Counted from the first letter of the stretch, positions 29,567 through 38,825 are shown. The stretch: DNA of 64,000 nt from Paenibacillus sp. MMS20-IR301 (GCF_032302195.1 NZ_CP135275.1:3782001-3846000), one strand, 5' to 3'. Notes: generated from the sequence alone by a model not told the origin. Numbers and translations: made by a program.

Positions 29567-29917
29567 CTACCCCTTCGGCCGCACCACGAGCGCCGCCAGG
29601 AAGGAGAACACAATCGCCGAGGAAATCCCGGCACTGGTTACATCAAAAATCCCGGTGACTACCCCGACCCAGCCGTCCCGCTCAAGCTCCGTCAGTGCGC
29701 CGTGAACCAGCGAGTTACCGAAGCTCGTAATCGGAACGCTTGCGCCCGCTCCGGCAAACTTCACCAGCGGGTCATAGATTCCAAACGCATCGGCTACAGC
29801 ACCAAGTACAACCAGCGTACTCATCGTATGGGCCGGCGTCAGCTTGAACACATCGAACATCAGCTGCCCCAGCACACAAATCGCGCCCCCGACCAGAAAA
29901 GCCCACAAATAAATCAC
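29567..29917 (-). CDS. spoVAE: Stage V sporulation protein AE (SpoVAEb type)
   Basis: 116-aa membrane protein with three to four hydrophobic helices, part of the SpoVA channel for Ca-dipicolinate uptake into spores and release at germination. It resembles SpoVAC in the shared pattern CVLGQ...FGIYD...GAGASVPITSFGNS. ATG overlaps the spoVAD stop by 4 nt. A terminator follows. The neighbours spoVAA, spoVAB and spoVAF are absent here, as often outside Bacillus. Confidence 0.94.
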   Translation of the reverse strand: MIYLWAFLVGGAICVLGQLMFDVFKLTPAHTMSTLVVLGAVADAFGIYDPLVKFAGAGASVPITSFGNSLVHGALTELERDGWVGVVTGIFDVTSAGISSAIVFSFLAALVVRPKG

Positions 29918-30948
29918 GCTTCATCACCTCCGCTCTCCAGGGCTACCGCATGGGCTACACAAGGAATGCTCTCTCCCTGCTGATAGGACAGCGGCGAGAG
30001 CAGTGCTCCGGTTGCCACAATCAGCACCCGCTTCAGCTCACCCTTTTTCAGCCGGCTCATAATATGCCCGTAAGTCACAACCGCTGAACATCCGCAGCCG
30101 CTGCCTCCGGCAATAACGTATTTCTGCTTGTCCAGGTCATAGATCATGAGGCCGCAGTCATTAAAGACCGTCTGCTCCATCGGAATCCCTTCCTTAGCCA
30201 GCAGGTCTTTGGCAATCGGCAGGCCTACAGACGCAAGATCACCGGTCACAATCAGATCATAGTGGCCGGGCGACAAGCCCGTATCACGGAAATGGGCTGT
30301 GATCGTATCCGCAGCCGCCGGTGCCATGGCCGTTCCCATATTGAACGGGTCCTTCAGGCCAAGGTCCATGATCCGCCCCAGCGTAGCTGATACTACATAA
30401 GGGCCTTTAACGGTACCGTCATTGACACCGACAACGGCGCAGCCTGAACCGGTTACGGTGTACTGTGCGGTCGGCGGCTTCTGCGAGCCGTATTCCGTAG
30501 GATAACGGAACTGCTTCTCCACGGTACAGTTATGGCTGGACGTTCCGGCCAGCGCATATTTGCCGCCGCCGGAATCCACAATCATCGAAGCAATTGCCAG
30601 GCTCTCCATGGACGTGGAGCAGGCGCCAAATACGCCAAGGTATGGCACACCAAGCTTACGGGCTGCAAACGAGCTGCTGATAATCTGGTTCATCAGGTCA
30701 CCGCCGACAAAAAACTCCAGCTTCTCCTGCTCCAGATTTGCGTTCATGAGCGCGAGCTTGGAGGCTTTTTCAAATAAAGCCCGCTCTGCCTTCTCCCATG
30801 TCTTCTCGCCCATCTCCAGCGAATCGTAGACAAAGTCAAAGCTTGAAACAAGGGGCCCCTCCCCCTCTTCCGGCCCTACTACTGCAGAAGAGCCAAGTAT
30901 GACCGGCCGGTTCGTGAATTCCCAGGTCTGACTGCCAAGCTGCTTCAT
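29914..30948 (-). CDS. spoVAD: Stage V sporulation protein AD
   Basis: 344-aa thiolase-fold protein that binds dipicolinic acid at the spore inner membrane. Diagnostic segments include FGACSTSMESLAIAS and NDCGLMIYD with a Cys in the thiolase-like position. It starts 3 nt after spoVAC and ends within spoVAE. Confidence 0.95.
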   Translation of the reverse strand: MKQLGSQTWEFTNRPVILGSSAVVGPEEGEGPLVSSFDFVYDSLEMGEKTWEKAERALFEKASKLALMNANLEQEKLEFFVGGDLMNQIISSSFAARKLGVPYLGVFGACSTSMESLAIASMIVDSGGGKYALAGTSSHNCTVEKQFRYPTEYGSQKPPTAQYTVTGSGCAVVGVNDGTVKGPYVVSATLGRIMDLGLKDPFNMGTAMAPAAADTITAHFRDTGLSPGHYDLIVTGDLASVGLPIAKDLLAKEGIPMEQTVFNDCGLMIYDLDKQKYVIAGGSGCGCSAVVTYGHIMSRLKKGELKRVLIVATGALLSPLSYQQGESIPCVAHAVALESGGDEA

Positions 30949-30951
30949 CGG

Positions 30952-31449
30952 TTAATGTGCACCTCCCCAGCCCATAACGGTATACACTACACCTACGATA
31001 AAAGCTGCGACTACACCAAACACAATTACGGAACCGGCCAGCTTGAACATATTGCCGCCGACGCCAAGCACAAGCCCCTCAGCCCGGTGTTCAAGCGCAG
31101 CGGAGCACATACTGTTAGCAAAGCCTGTAACCGGCACAGCCGTACCGGCGCCGCACCACTGGGCAAGCTTGTCATAGACACCGAAGCTGGTCAGAATAAC
31201 GGAGAGCAGAATCAGAATCGCCACCGTCGGGCTTGCCGCTTCTCTTGCGCTCATATCGAATATCGCCATGAACGCTTCCTGGATACCTTGTCCAAGCACG
31301 CAGATCAAACCGCCTGATAGGAAGGCGCGGATACAGTTTTTGAATACAGGGCGGGACGGCACATAAGGCTTGGAGAGCTCCTCATAGTCCTGCGGGGTCA
31401 ACGTATCAAGCCGCAGCTTGACGCCTGATTTCTTTGTTTTTGCCGGCAA
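30952..31449 (-). CDS. spoVAC: Stage V sporulation protein AC
   Basis: 165-aa membrane protein, mechanosensitive component of the SpoVA channel. Several hydrophobic helices from about residue 40; shared motif CVLGQ...FGVYDKLAQWCGAGTAVPVTGFANS (in parts). Start is best read as TTG at 31449 because GGAGGTG lies 6 nt upstream; the ATG at 31464 precedes that site and has none of its own. First gene of spoVAC-spoVAD-spoVAE. Confidence 0.93.
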   Translation of the reverse strand: MPAKTKKSGVKLRLDTLTPQDYEELSKPYVPSRPVFKNCIRAFLSGGLICVLGQGIQEAFMAIFDMSAREAASPTVAILILLSVILTSFGVYDKLAQWCGAGTAVPVTGFANSMCSAALEHRAEGLVLGVGGNMFKLAGSVIVFGVVAAFIVGVVYTVMGWGGAH

Positions 31450-31582
31450 TACGGACACCTCCATGGTAGGATACCCGGGGGATCGGGCTAAGGCTTACGG
31501 CTTCCCCGTCCCCCGGGCTTTGCTTCTGTTGGGCTTTTTCCTTATTGTTCACTACTGAAGGCCCCGTTATGTCCTCCCCAGC

Positions 31583-31753
31583 TCAGGAAAAATAAAGCAG
31601 CACAACAATCAGCAGCATGAACAGCACCAGTATGAGCACAGCTTCATTGCCCCGCCGGCAGCGGCGGGGGTACCGCTTATGCAGCTTGCGGGCCGGCACT
31701 TTCCTGGGTACCCCGTATACGCCGGTTCCGGCTACGTTTCCGGAAAGCCACAT
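31583..31753 (-). CDS. Small membrane protein, possibly YjcZ-like sporulation peptide
   Basis: 56-aa frame with ATG at 31753 and AAGGA about 10 nt upstream. The N-terminal half is basic (LHKRYPRRCRRG); the C-terminal 20 residues are almost wholly hydrophobic (EAVLILVLFMLLIVVLLYFS), like the tiny transmembrane proteins of the YjcZ family made in spores. It lies 133 nt upstream of spoVAC on the same strand. Family assignment is by resemblance only. Confidence 0.5.
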   Translation of the reverse strand: MWLSGNVAGTGVYGVPRKVPARKLHKRYPRRCRRGNEAVLILVLFMLLIVVLLYFS

Positions 31754-31899
31754 TCTCTTCGCTTCCTTTCCCGGCTCCTGCCTGCAGAGCCCTCACTGCA
31801 TTGTATTCGCCTGCCGGCAGCTGTGTCCGTTCGCCTTCCTGACATGGACAATTCATGCAACAATGTTCATACTAGATGTTGAAAAGGAGCGATACGAAT

Positions 31900-32973
31900 A
31901 TGAATGCAGAAACACTCGACTTGTTCAAAACCTTAACAGAATTCCCCTCAGTCCCGGGCTTCGAGCGCGAGCTGCGCGCTTATGTCAAGGAGGCCATGAG
32001 CCCATACACCAGCGAATTTGTCCAGGACCGCCTGGGCAGCCTGTTCGGCGTGCTGCGCGGAGAGGCAAACGGCCCGAAGATTATGGTCGCCGGCCACTTT
32101 GATGAAGTGGGCTTCATGGTTACAGGCATTACCGATAACGGCATGATCCGCTTCCAGCCGCTGGGCGGATGGCTGGCTTCGGCTGTGGCTTCACAGCGGC
32201 TGCACATCATTACGCCGAAGGGAGTGCTGGACGGCATTGTCGGCAGTACCCCGATTCACCTGCTGAGCGCGGAGGAGCGCGGCAAGACCGGTGATATCGG
32301 CAAAATGTACATCGACATCGGTGCGGACAGCCGTGAAGAAGCCCAGAGCTTCGGCGTGGCCCTGGGACAGCAGATCCTGCCGGTATGCCCGTTCACGCCG
32401 CTGGCTAATCCGAAGAAGATTATGGCCAAAGCCTGGGACAACCGCTACGGTGTGGGACTTGCGATTGAACTGATGAAGGAGCTGCACGGCAAGAAGCTGC
32501 CGAATACCGTCTATTCCGGTGCTACAGTACAGGAGGAAGTCGGCCTGCGCGGGGCGCGGACGGCGGCTAATCTGCTTGCTCCGGATATTTTCTTCGGGCT
32601 GGATGCCAGTGCGGCAGCCGATATGACCGGTGACCGGAACGCATTCGGCCAGCTTGGCCAGGGCGCGCTGCTGCGTATTCTCGATCCGGGGATGATTACC
32701 CACCGCGGGCTCGTTGAGTATGTTAAGGATACGGCGGATACCCACCGGGTCAAATACCAGTATTTTGTCTCCCAGGGCGGAACAGATGCCGGAGCGGTGC
32801 ATACCAGCGGCATCGGCATACCTTCGGCTGTAATCGGCATCTGCTCGCGTTACATCCACACTGCATCCTCTATAATTCACACCGATGATTATGCCGCAGC
32901 CAAAGAGCTGCTGGTCAAACTCATCGAAGGTCTTGACCGGACTACCCTGCAGACCATTATCGAGAACAGCTGA
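31900..32973 (+). CDS. M42 family metallo-aminopeptidase
   Basis: 357-aa cytosolic zinc peptidase of the glutamyl/deblocking aminopeptidase family, usually a dodecamer. Metal and catalytic residues are visible: [40 protein letters not shown] and the late His in [13 protein letters not shown] at 31900 has AAAAGGAG about 10 nt upstream; ATG at 31876 lacks a site. Divergent from the small spore-type gene and followed by a terminator at 33006. Confidence 0.93.
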   Translation: MNAETLDLFKTLTEFPSVPGFERELRAYVKEAMSPYTSEFVQDRLGSLFGVLRGEANGPKIMVAGHFDEVGFMVTGITDNGMIRFQPLGGWLASAVASQRLHIITPKGVLDGIVGSTPIHLLSAEERGKTGDIGKMYIDIGADSREEAQSFGVALGQQILPVCPFTPLANPKKIMAKAWDNRYGVGLAIELMKELHGKKLPNTVYSGATVQEEVGLRGARTAANLLAPDIFFGLDASAAADMTGDRNAFGQLGQGALLRILDPGMITHRGLVEYVKDTADTHRVKYQYFVSQGGTDAGAVHTSGIGIPSAVIGICSRYIHTASSIIHTDDYAAAKELLVKLIEGLDRTTLQTIIENS

Positions 32974-33005
32974 ACCTTCAGCTGCGGCTATACCTGCAGC
33001 TCCGG

Positions 33006-33046
33006 ATACGGTGCCTCCCGCATATGCAGGGGCACCGTATTTATTA
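33006..33046 (+). terminator. Intrinsic terminator of the M42 peptidase gene
   Basis: ATACGGTGCC (33006-33015) pairs perfectly with GGCACCGTAT (33031-33040), followed by TTATTA. Confidence 0.75.
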
Positions 33047-33103
33047 TGCCCGCGAGGCACTACCTCCCGCAGAACAATTTCCGATCTTAACTCCCTCAAA
33101 GGT

Positions 33104-33170
33104 GGAACGGAGCTTTACACTACAGCAGCAACAAGCTTCAAGTTCTAAAACTTAAGCCCGTTCCTTTTTT
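33104..33170 (+). terminator. Second terminator-like structure preceded by a T-box-like sequence
   Basis: GGAACGG (33104-33110) and GCTT (33112-33115) pair with AAGC (33154-33157) and CCGTTCC (33158-33164), then TTTTTT. The sequence AAAGGTGGAACGG resembles the T-box antiterminator core. There is no plus-strand gene downstream. The 401-bp gap 32974-33374 otherwise holds two other terminators and possibly a short coding remnant at 33215-33340. Confidence 0.5.
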
Positions 33171-33317
33171 AATTGGAAAAACGTATCTTAATTAGGCTTC
33201 ATTAGCAGGTGTAGAAAATCCATTTAATTCCGAACGCGGCCATTGCGAATTTCGGAGTCACCACCGACCTCTACGCGGATGACTGTAACATCTATGTAGA
33301 AACATCATGCTGGGCGA

Positions 33318-33358
33318 ACATAAAGAAGCCGCAGGGATAGGTTATCCCCTGCGGCTTC
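33318..33358 (-). terminator. Intrinsic terminator of the mannitol operon
   Basis: Perfect 12-bp stem GAAGCCGCAGGG / CCCTGCGGCTTC (33325-33336 and 33347-33358) followed on the minus strand by TTTAT; 16 nt past mtlD. Confidence 0.85.
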
Positions 33359-33374
33359 AAAGCATTCAATCTGT

Positions 33375-34520
33375 TTATTTCAGCTTATTATACTGCTCCA
33401 TCGCAGCCTGATGTACCGGATGATCCGCAGCAAGGCCTGTATACTTCGCCAGAGCCGCTTCCGCTCCAAGCTCGGCAATCGCAGCCTGCAGCTCTACCGC
33501 TTCCGGATCATCGGAGGCTTTGAACAGCAGTGCCCCGGCCATGGAACGGGCCAGTGCAGCATAGCTCAGCCCCCGGTCATAGGCCTGCAATGCCGGCGAT
33601 ACAAGGCGGTCACTCGGCGAAAGCTTGCGCAGCGGCGAACGGCCAACTCGGGAGACTTCATCGGTCAGCGCCGGATTGCGGAAGCGCTCCAGGATTTTAT
33701 CGATATACTTGCTGTGCTCTGCCGCATCGAAGCCATGCTTCTGAATCAGCACCGCACCGGTTTCTTCCAGCACTTCACGGACCTTGGCGGTCAGGGCCTC
33801 ATCGGCCATGGACTGCTGAATCGTCTCGTAGCCCTGCAGGAAGCCCAGGTATGCCGCGGAACAATGTCCGGTATTCACCGTGAACAGCTTGCGCTCGATA
33901 TACGGCTCCAGATTCTCTACGTAGTGTACGCCTTCAACTGGCGTATAGCCCGGGATCATCTGAGAGGCATCTACAACCCATTCATAGAACGGCTCTACGA
34001 CCACCTTGAGTATATCCTCATGCTGCTGCAGCGGAACAATCCGGTCTACAGCCGCGTTAGGGAAGGCTACTGAAGTCTCCGCCTTGGCACGGGCCGCTTC
34101 ATCCAGCTGTGCATATACCAGCTCTTTCAGCTGGGCGCTGCCGCCGATGGCATTCTCGCAGGCAATGACATGCAGCGGTCTGTCAGACACGGCAACACGG
34201 CGTTTAATCCCCTCTGCTACTGTACCGGCGATATGCTTAAGAATGGATACACCGACAGCGGTTGTAACGAGATCCGCTTCTGCAATCGCAGCCGCTACTT
34301 CTTCAGCATGCGTAACACTGCTCAGTGCAGTAACATTTTGAACGATAACAGTTTCTTGCCCCTCGCTGGCCAGCGTCACCGGATACTCTCCGCGCTCCTG
34401 CAGCTGGGATACAAAGGCCTCGTTCACGTCCACGAAGCATACCTCGTACCCTGCCTGCGAGAGCAGCAGTCCGATGAAGCCTCTGCCGATATTTCCCGCT
34501 CCGAAATGGACAGCCTTCAT
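33375..34520 (-). CDS. mtlD: Mannitol-1-phosphate 5-dehydrogenase
   Basis: 381-aa enzyme oxidising mannitol-1-phosphate to fructose-6-phosphate with NAD. N-terminal Rossmann motif FGAGNIGRGFIG; catalytic region contains KLFTVNTGHCSAAYLG, with the conserved Lys and His. ATG overlaps the mtlF stop (TAATG). Last gene of mtlA-mtlR-mtlF-mtlD. Confidence 0.97.
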   Translation of the reverse strand: MKAVHFGAGNIGRGFIGLLLSQAGYEVCFVDVNEAFVSQLQERGEYPVTLASEGQETVIVQNVTALSSVTHAEEVAAAIAEADLVTTAVGVSILKHIAGTVAEGIKRRVAVSDRPLHVIACENAIGGSAQLKELVYAQLDEAARAKAETSVAFPNAAVDRIVPLQQHEDILKVVVEPFYEWVVDASQMIPGYTPVEGVHYVENLEPYIERKLFTVNTGHCSAAYLGFLQGYETIQQSMADEALTAKVREVLEETGAVLIQKHGFDAAEHSKYIDKILERFRNPALTDEVSRVGRSPLRKLSPSDRLVSPALQAYDRGLSYAALARSMAGALLFKASDDPEAVELQAAIAELGAEAALAKYTGLAADHPVHQAAMEQYNKLK

Positions 34521-34954
34521 TATTCCATGCCTCCTTCGAAGATGGCAATAACATCAGCGGCGGTTGGTGCATTCATTACCCGTTCAATTGCATCCTCTTC
34601 GGTGAAAATCATCGCTACATTGGTCAGGACCTCCATATGTCCGTCGCCTGCTGCCGCGATCCCGATGACTACAAATGCAGGCTCATCCCCGCCGAAGTCT
34701 ACCCCTTCCGGAAAACGGATGATAGACAAGCCAGTGGATTTGATGAACGGACGGCCTTCCTTGGTTCCGTGTGGAATCGCGAGGCCTCCGCCCATATAAG
34801 TGGATACCACTTCTTCACGCTCCAGCATCTTAGGAACGTATTCTTCTGTTACATGTCCTGCATCGACAAGCAGCTTGCCCGCCATAGTGATCGCTTCATA
34901 TTTGTCTTTAGCGGCACCGTGCATGATTACTTTACTTTCTGACAGTATACTCAT
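34520..34954 (-). CDS. mtlF: PTS mannitol-specific EIIA component
   Basis: 144-aa cytosolic EIIA. It receives phosphate from HPr at H62 (AIPHGTKEG) and passes it to the EIIB domain of MtlA. Separate EIIA is the Bacillus/Geobacillus arrangement, unlike fused E. coli MtlA. Lies 16 nt after mtlR. Confidence 0.96.
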   Translation of the reverse strand: MSILSESKVIMHGAAKDKYEAITMAGKLLVDAGHVTEEYVPKMLEREEVVSTYMGGGLAIPHGTKEGRPFIKSTGLSIIRFPEGVDFGGDEPAFVVIGIAAAGDGHMEVLTNVAMIFTEEDAIERVMNAPTAADVIAIFEGGME

Positions 34955-34970
34955 ATGGTTTCTCTCGCTT

Positions 34971-37037
34971 TCAAATTTTATTTTGGAAAAAATGAAGCAG
35001 CTCTGAGGACAGATATCTCCGAATCTCCGGCTCCGTACGCTCCTCCAGTAATTTTACCAGTTCCGAATTAAGCAGCAAAGCGCTGATCTCGCTCAGTACC
35101 TCCAGGCTCTCCTTGGACAGCCTGCGGGGAGCGAGCATAAGCAGTATTACCCTGACCTCAGTATCCCCCTCCAGAATCACGGGCTGACGAAGCCGGTACA
35201 GCGTAAGCGAGGATAGATGGATATGGCTGCTCCGCGTGTGGAATAGGGCCAGAGCGGTATCCGGGATCACCTGGCTGGTCATCCTCTCCCGCTCCAGCAG
35301 ACGCTCAAGCACAATATCCGCATCCCCGATTACGCCGCTTCCGCCCAGCAGTTCAAGCATCCCGGCAAGTGTCGAAGACAGGTCCATATCCTTGTTGTCA
35401 ACCGGATGGAACCGGAAGCGGTCCAGCAGGCTGACCATTTCATCAAGGATACCCTTATAGCTCTTCAGCCGCTCAAGCGAAGCTTCTTCCCGCACAGCGC
35501 GGTCCTGATCACCGGCCGGCACGGCTTCCCGTTCCCTCAGCGTAGTGTTCTGGATATAATTTAACAGCTTCTCTATTTCTTCCCCTGTGAGCAGGGGGCT
35601 GATTTTGATATATCGTTCCTTATCAATCGGCAAATCTATCGTTGAGATGATGAGATCATATTCAACATCCGGCAGCCTTGCGGCTTCATACCAGGAAATA
35701 TTGCCGAGTATCTCAATCTGCGGCATCTCCTTGGTCAGCCGGGTCGCGAGCAGCCGGGATGAGCTAAGCCCGCTGGCACAGACCAGTATGGCGCGGACGT
35801 TGCGCCTAAGCTGGTTAAGCCGCTCTACAGAAGCTCCAAAATGCATGACCAGAAAACCGATTTCCTCATCCGGAATCTCCAGGTCAAGCTTCATATCCTC
35901 CACTGAGGTGCGGACGATGTTGAACAGGTATTCATAATCCCTGCGGATTGGGCCGAGCAGCGGATTGCGGATCCGGGTGCCTTCACGGATCCGCTTCAGG
36001 GCCGGATCAATATGCTCCAGCAGCCCTTCGCGCAGGGAACGGTCGCTTTGGAAAGGAAGCCCGGTGCGCTTAACCACACTCTCTGTCAGCCTATAGACAA
36101 TTTCCATTAATTCAATGTCGCCGTATGCAAAGCCGGCGGAAGAGAATGAATCCTGCACCCGGTCGAACAGCCCGGCAATGTACAGAATCTCTGCCCGGGG
36201 AATGTCTATGCCGAGGGAATCCCCCAGCTGCTGGACAAAGCTCTCGGACCCGGCAATGTTGCGGTGATCGGACATTCTGGAGTAACCGGCTTCTTCCCCG
36301 CTGTCAATGCTCCGGCCGATTTCAATCCGCCGTGTTGTCACGGCCAGGCCCAGCAGCATTTCCATATAGACGATTTCCGGAAGCTCCGCCGTCCATTTCC
36401 ATTCCATGTCCCATAGTGTATTCTCTACATCCATGAGATTGGTCTTGCCCACTGTAGAGAGCAGGACGCGAAAGACCGGATTGCTCTGCGCCAGAGAACC
36501 GTGGCCGACCAGATCGGACAGGTCAAGATGCTCGGCAGCCAGCCTGCCGATGGCCCGGCGCTTATCGAGCTCGCTGCCCGTAATTTCGACGCCGTATCCT
36601 CTTCTGCGGACCAGCTCCAGGCCGAATTTACGGACCCATTGCTCCAGCTCGTCAAGATCATAGCTGACGGTGGCCACGGTCACCTTAAGGGAATGGGCGA
36701 GCGTGAACAGCTTCACGGGCTCCTCCGCCTCCAGCAGGGCGCAGAGCTCATACACCTTGCGGTCCTCTCCGGAATACTCCGCCGGCTTTTCTTCCCGCAA
36801 AAACAGGCGCAGCTCCGCAAGACCGGCCTCTGGGCCGCTCAATTGTATGCCTTTCCCTGATTTTTTGATCAGATTCACACCGAAATTCTTCAGCGCAGAC
36901 TCAATGTCTTCCATCTCCCGGTGAACCGTCCGTACGCTTACACCGGTAGCCTCGGCAATTTCAGCGGCGGTGATTTCCCCGCTGACTCCGAGCAGAAGCC
37001 ATATGATCTGGCGCTGTCTCGCGGTAATTTTCCTCAT
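34971..37037 (-). CDS. mtlR: Mannitol operon activator MtlR (PRD-containing)
   Basis: 688-aa activator of mtl genes controlled by PTS phosphorylation. Order: two N-terminal HTH domains (about 1-160), PRD1 (about 185-290), PRD2 (about 300-405), EIIB-like domain with C420 (LVCASGLSSS), EIIA-like domain with a His in ALALFHTRSS. PRD2 keeps both histidines (HIDPALKRI, VMHFGAS). By eye PRD1 lacks the usual histidines, having LLGLAV and YIAGLF. ATG at 37037 is preferred: GGAGG lies 11 nt upstream, whereas ATG at 37058 has no site. Confidence 0.93.
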   Translation of the reverse strand: MRKITARQRQIIWLLLGVSGEITAAEIAEATGVSVRTVHREMEDIESALKNFGVNLIKKSGKGIQLSGPEAGLAELRLFLREEKPAEYSGEDRKVYELCALLEAEEPVKLFTLAHSLKVTVATVSYDLDELEQWVRKFGLELVRRRGYGVEITGSELDKRRAIGRLAAEHLDLSDLVGHGSLAQSNPVFRVLLSTVGKTNLMDVENTLWDMEWKWTAELPEIVYMEMLLGLAVTTRRIEIGRSIDSGEEAGYSRMSDHRNIAGSESFVQQLGDSLGIDIPRAEILYIAGLFDRVQDSFSSAGFAYGDIELMEIVYRLTESVVKRTGLPFQSDRSLREGLLEHIDPALKRIREGTRIRNPLLGPIRRDYEYLFNIVRTSVEDMKLDLEIPDEEIGFLVMHFGASVERLNQLRRNVRAILVCASGLSSSRLLATRLTKEMPQIEILGNISWYEAARLPDVEYDLIISTIDLPIDKERYIKISPLLTGEEIEKLLNYIQNTTLREREAVPAGDQDRAVREEASLERLKSYKGILDEMVSLLDRFRFHPVDNKDMDLSSTLAGMLELLGGSGVIGDADIVLERLLERERMTSQVIPDTALALFHTRSSHIHLSSLTLYRLRQPVILEGDTEVRVILLMLAPRRLSKESLEVLSEISALLLNSELVKLLEERTEPEIRRYLSSELLHFFQNKI

Positions 37038-37079
37038 TGTCCGCAAACCCTCCGCCATACACCAAGTAGAAACGGCTAC

Positions 37080-37099
37080 GCCGTCCTCTAAGGGACGGC
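37080..37099 (-). promoter_or_regulatory. Stem-loop in the mtlR leader
   Basis: Perfect 7-bp stem GCCGTCC/GGACGGC with a 6-nt loop, about 40 nt before the mtlR start. It could tune mtlR translation or mRNA stability; inferred from position. Confidence 0.4.
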
Positions 37100-37159
37100 A
37101 TCCGTTTCAGCGAGAAATATAAGGATCGAGTATATTGGAGCATATACTTTCTTATATTT

Positions 37160-37194
37160 GGAGACAAACGCTGGCTTTGGCGGCCAGCGTCTCC
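37160..37194. terminator. Hairpin between mtlA and mtlR
   Basis: ACGCTGG pairs with CCAGCGT and GGAG with CTCC, with a 4-nt bulge. It lacks a T run on the coding (minus) strand, so it is more likely a partial terminator or mRNA-stabilising structure that lowers mtlR relative to mtlA. Confidence 0.5.
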
Positions 37195-37238
37195 TTATTC
37201 AGCATCTTGCATATACAGTTATTTTACACTTAGGATAC

Positions 37239-38678
37239 TTACTTCAAACGTTCAACCAGCTCGTCATATTTCGGACTCTTCAGGAAGTTGTCAATTGAAA
37301 TATGCTCAGCGCTTGGATTGCTCGCAATCGCCCGGTCAGTCAGTGTCTTCTGAGTAATTACGATATCAGCATCGGCAGGAATTTCACTGACAGCAGAGTT
37401 AACAACCGTAATGTTGACTCCTGCACTTTGCAGTTTCTTTCTCAGAACGGAAGCACCCATTGCACTGGAACCCATACCTGCGTCACAAGCGAAGACGATT
37501 TTGTTCACATTGCCTTTAGCGCGGACATTAGCGGCAGCAGTTGCAGTTGCTGCAGTTTGTGCTGCAGTTCCGGAAGCCTTCATGTCTTTAACCTTAGCTG
37601 TTGCTTCTTCCAGATCCATTTCTTCTTCATCGTTTTTCTTAACTGTCTTCAGAAGCAAGGCAGCAAGCGCGAAGGAAACGACTGTGGCAACAATTACACC
37701 GGCCAGCATCGGGAAGTAACCGCCCTTAGGTGTCATTGCGAAGTAAGCAAAGATACTGCCCGGCGAAGGAGAAGCTACAAGACCTGCACCCAGCATCTGG
37801 AATGTAGCTGTACCGGATACACCGCCACCGATTACAGCCAGAATCAGACGAGGATTCATCAGGATGTAAGGGAAGTAGATTTCATGAATACCGCCCAGGA
37901 AGTGAATGATTACAGCACCCGGTGCAGAAGACTTAGCAGAACCTTTACCTACCAGCCAGTAAGCGAGCAGGATACCCAGACCAGGACCAGGGTTCGATTC
38001 CAGCATGAACAGAATGGATTTGCCGACTCTTTGAGATTCTTCAAGCGCAATCGGTCCAAGTACCCCATGGTTGATTGCATTGTTCAGGAACAATACCTTC
38101 GCTGGCTCAATGATAATGTTGATGAGCGGCAGCAGGTTATGGTTAACCAGGAATTCAACACCATTGGACAAAATGTTGGTCAAACCTTGAACCAGAGGTC
38201 CAACGCCCTTAAGCGCTCCTAGCGTCAAGACACCGCCGATAATACCGAGCGAGAAGTTATTGACAAGCATTTCGAAGCCGGCTTTGATTTTGCCGTCAAC
38301 CGCTTTGTCAAATTGCTTCAGAATCCAAGCTGCCAGCGGACCAACGATCATGGCACCCAGGAACATTGGAATAGTTGTTCCTACGATAACCCCCATCGTT
38401 ACTAGTGCACCGATTACAGCACCACGTTTGCCGTGAACCATCTGACCGCCTGTGTAACCGATCAGCAGCGGCAGCAGGTAGGTGATAATCGGGCCTACCA
38501 GGGTTGCCAGCGTTTCATTTGGAATCCAGCCGGTTGGAATGAATAATGCTGTAATTAACCCCCAAGCGATGAATGCGCCGATATTCGGCATAACCATGCC
38601 GCTGAGCATGCGTCCAAATTGCTGAACCCTCACCCTTGCACCACCGGATGAAGTTTGCGTTGTTGCCGTTGTGGCCAT
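37239..38678 (-). CDS. mtlA: PTS mannitol transporter subunit IICB
   Basis: 479-aa membrane transporter importing and phosphorylating mannitol. EIIC (about residues 15-345) has multiple helices and the GGIHEIYFPY motif; a linker rich in Ala/Thr leads to EIIB (about 390-479) with phosphorylated C398 (FACDAGMGSS). No EIIA domain, consistent with separate mtlF. AAGGGGG precedes ATG. First gene of the operon, with a strong cre-like site upstream. Confidence 0.96.
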   Translation of the reverse strand: MATTATTQTSSGGARVRVQQFGRMLSGMVMPNIGAFIAWGLITALFIPTGWIPNETLATLVGPIITYLLPLLIGYTGGQMVHGKRGAVIGALVTMGVIVGTTIPMFLGAMIVGPLAAWILKQFDKAVDGKIKAGFEMLVNNFSLGIIGGVLTLGALKGVGPLVQGLTNILSNGVEFLVNHNLLPLINIIIEPAKVLFLNNAINHGVLGPIALEESQRVGKSILFMLESNPGPGLGILLAYWLVGKGSAKSSAPGAVIIHFLGGIHEIYFPYILMNPRLILAVIGGGVSGTATFQMLGAGLVASPSPGSIFAYFAMTPKGGYFPMLAGVIVATVVSFALAALLLKTVKKNDEEEMDLEEATAKVKDMKASGTAAQTAATATAAANVRAKGNVNKIVFACDAGMGSSAMGASVLRKKLQSAGVNITVVNSAVSEIPADADIVITQKTLTDRAIASNPSAEHISIDNFLKSPKYDELVERLK

Positions 38679-38762
38679 TTAAAATGCCCCCTTAATTGAT
38701 TGAATGGGAACCCTTCATGTACCTGCTCCTGAAGTGGTTATCCCCTATGAACACATCGTAAA

Positions 38763-38776
38763 TCAAAGCGCTTTCT
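38763..38776. promoter_or_regulatory. Candidate cre (CcpA) site upstream of mtlA
   Basis: TCAAAGCGCTTTCT contains the ideal AAAGCGCTTT palindromic core of cre sites. It lies 85 bp before the mtlA start in a 407-bp gap (38679-39085), which otherwise holds a TGTTGACAACA dyad and the next gene's terminator. Confidence 0.6.
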
Positions 38777-38814
38777 TTGTCATCAAATTGAAAACACGGT
38801 TTCGTCATGAACAT

Positions 38815-38825
38815 TGTTGACAACA
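38815..38825. promoter_or_regulatory. Possible MtlR operator or -35 region of mtlA
   Basis: TGTTGACAACA is a perfect 5+1+5 dyad; on the minus strand it contains TTGTCA, a plausible -35 element. Assignment to MtlR is by position only. Confidence 0.3.

Noticed and set aside
32191..33099. 302-aa minus-strand frame over the M42 peptidase
   Set aside because: Antisense shadow of an intact peptidase gene; spans its terminator.
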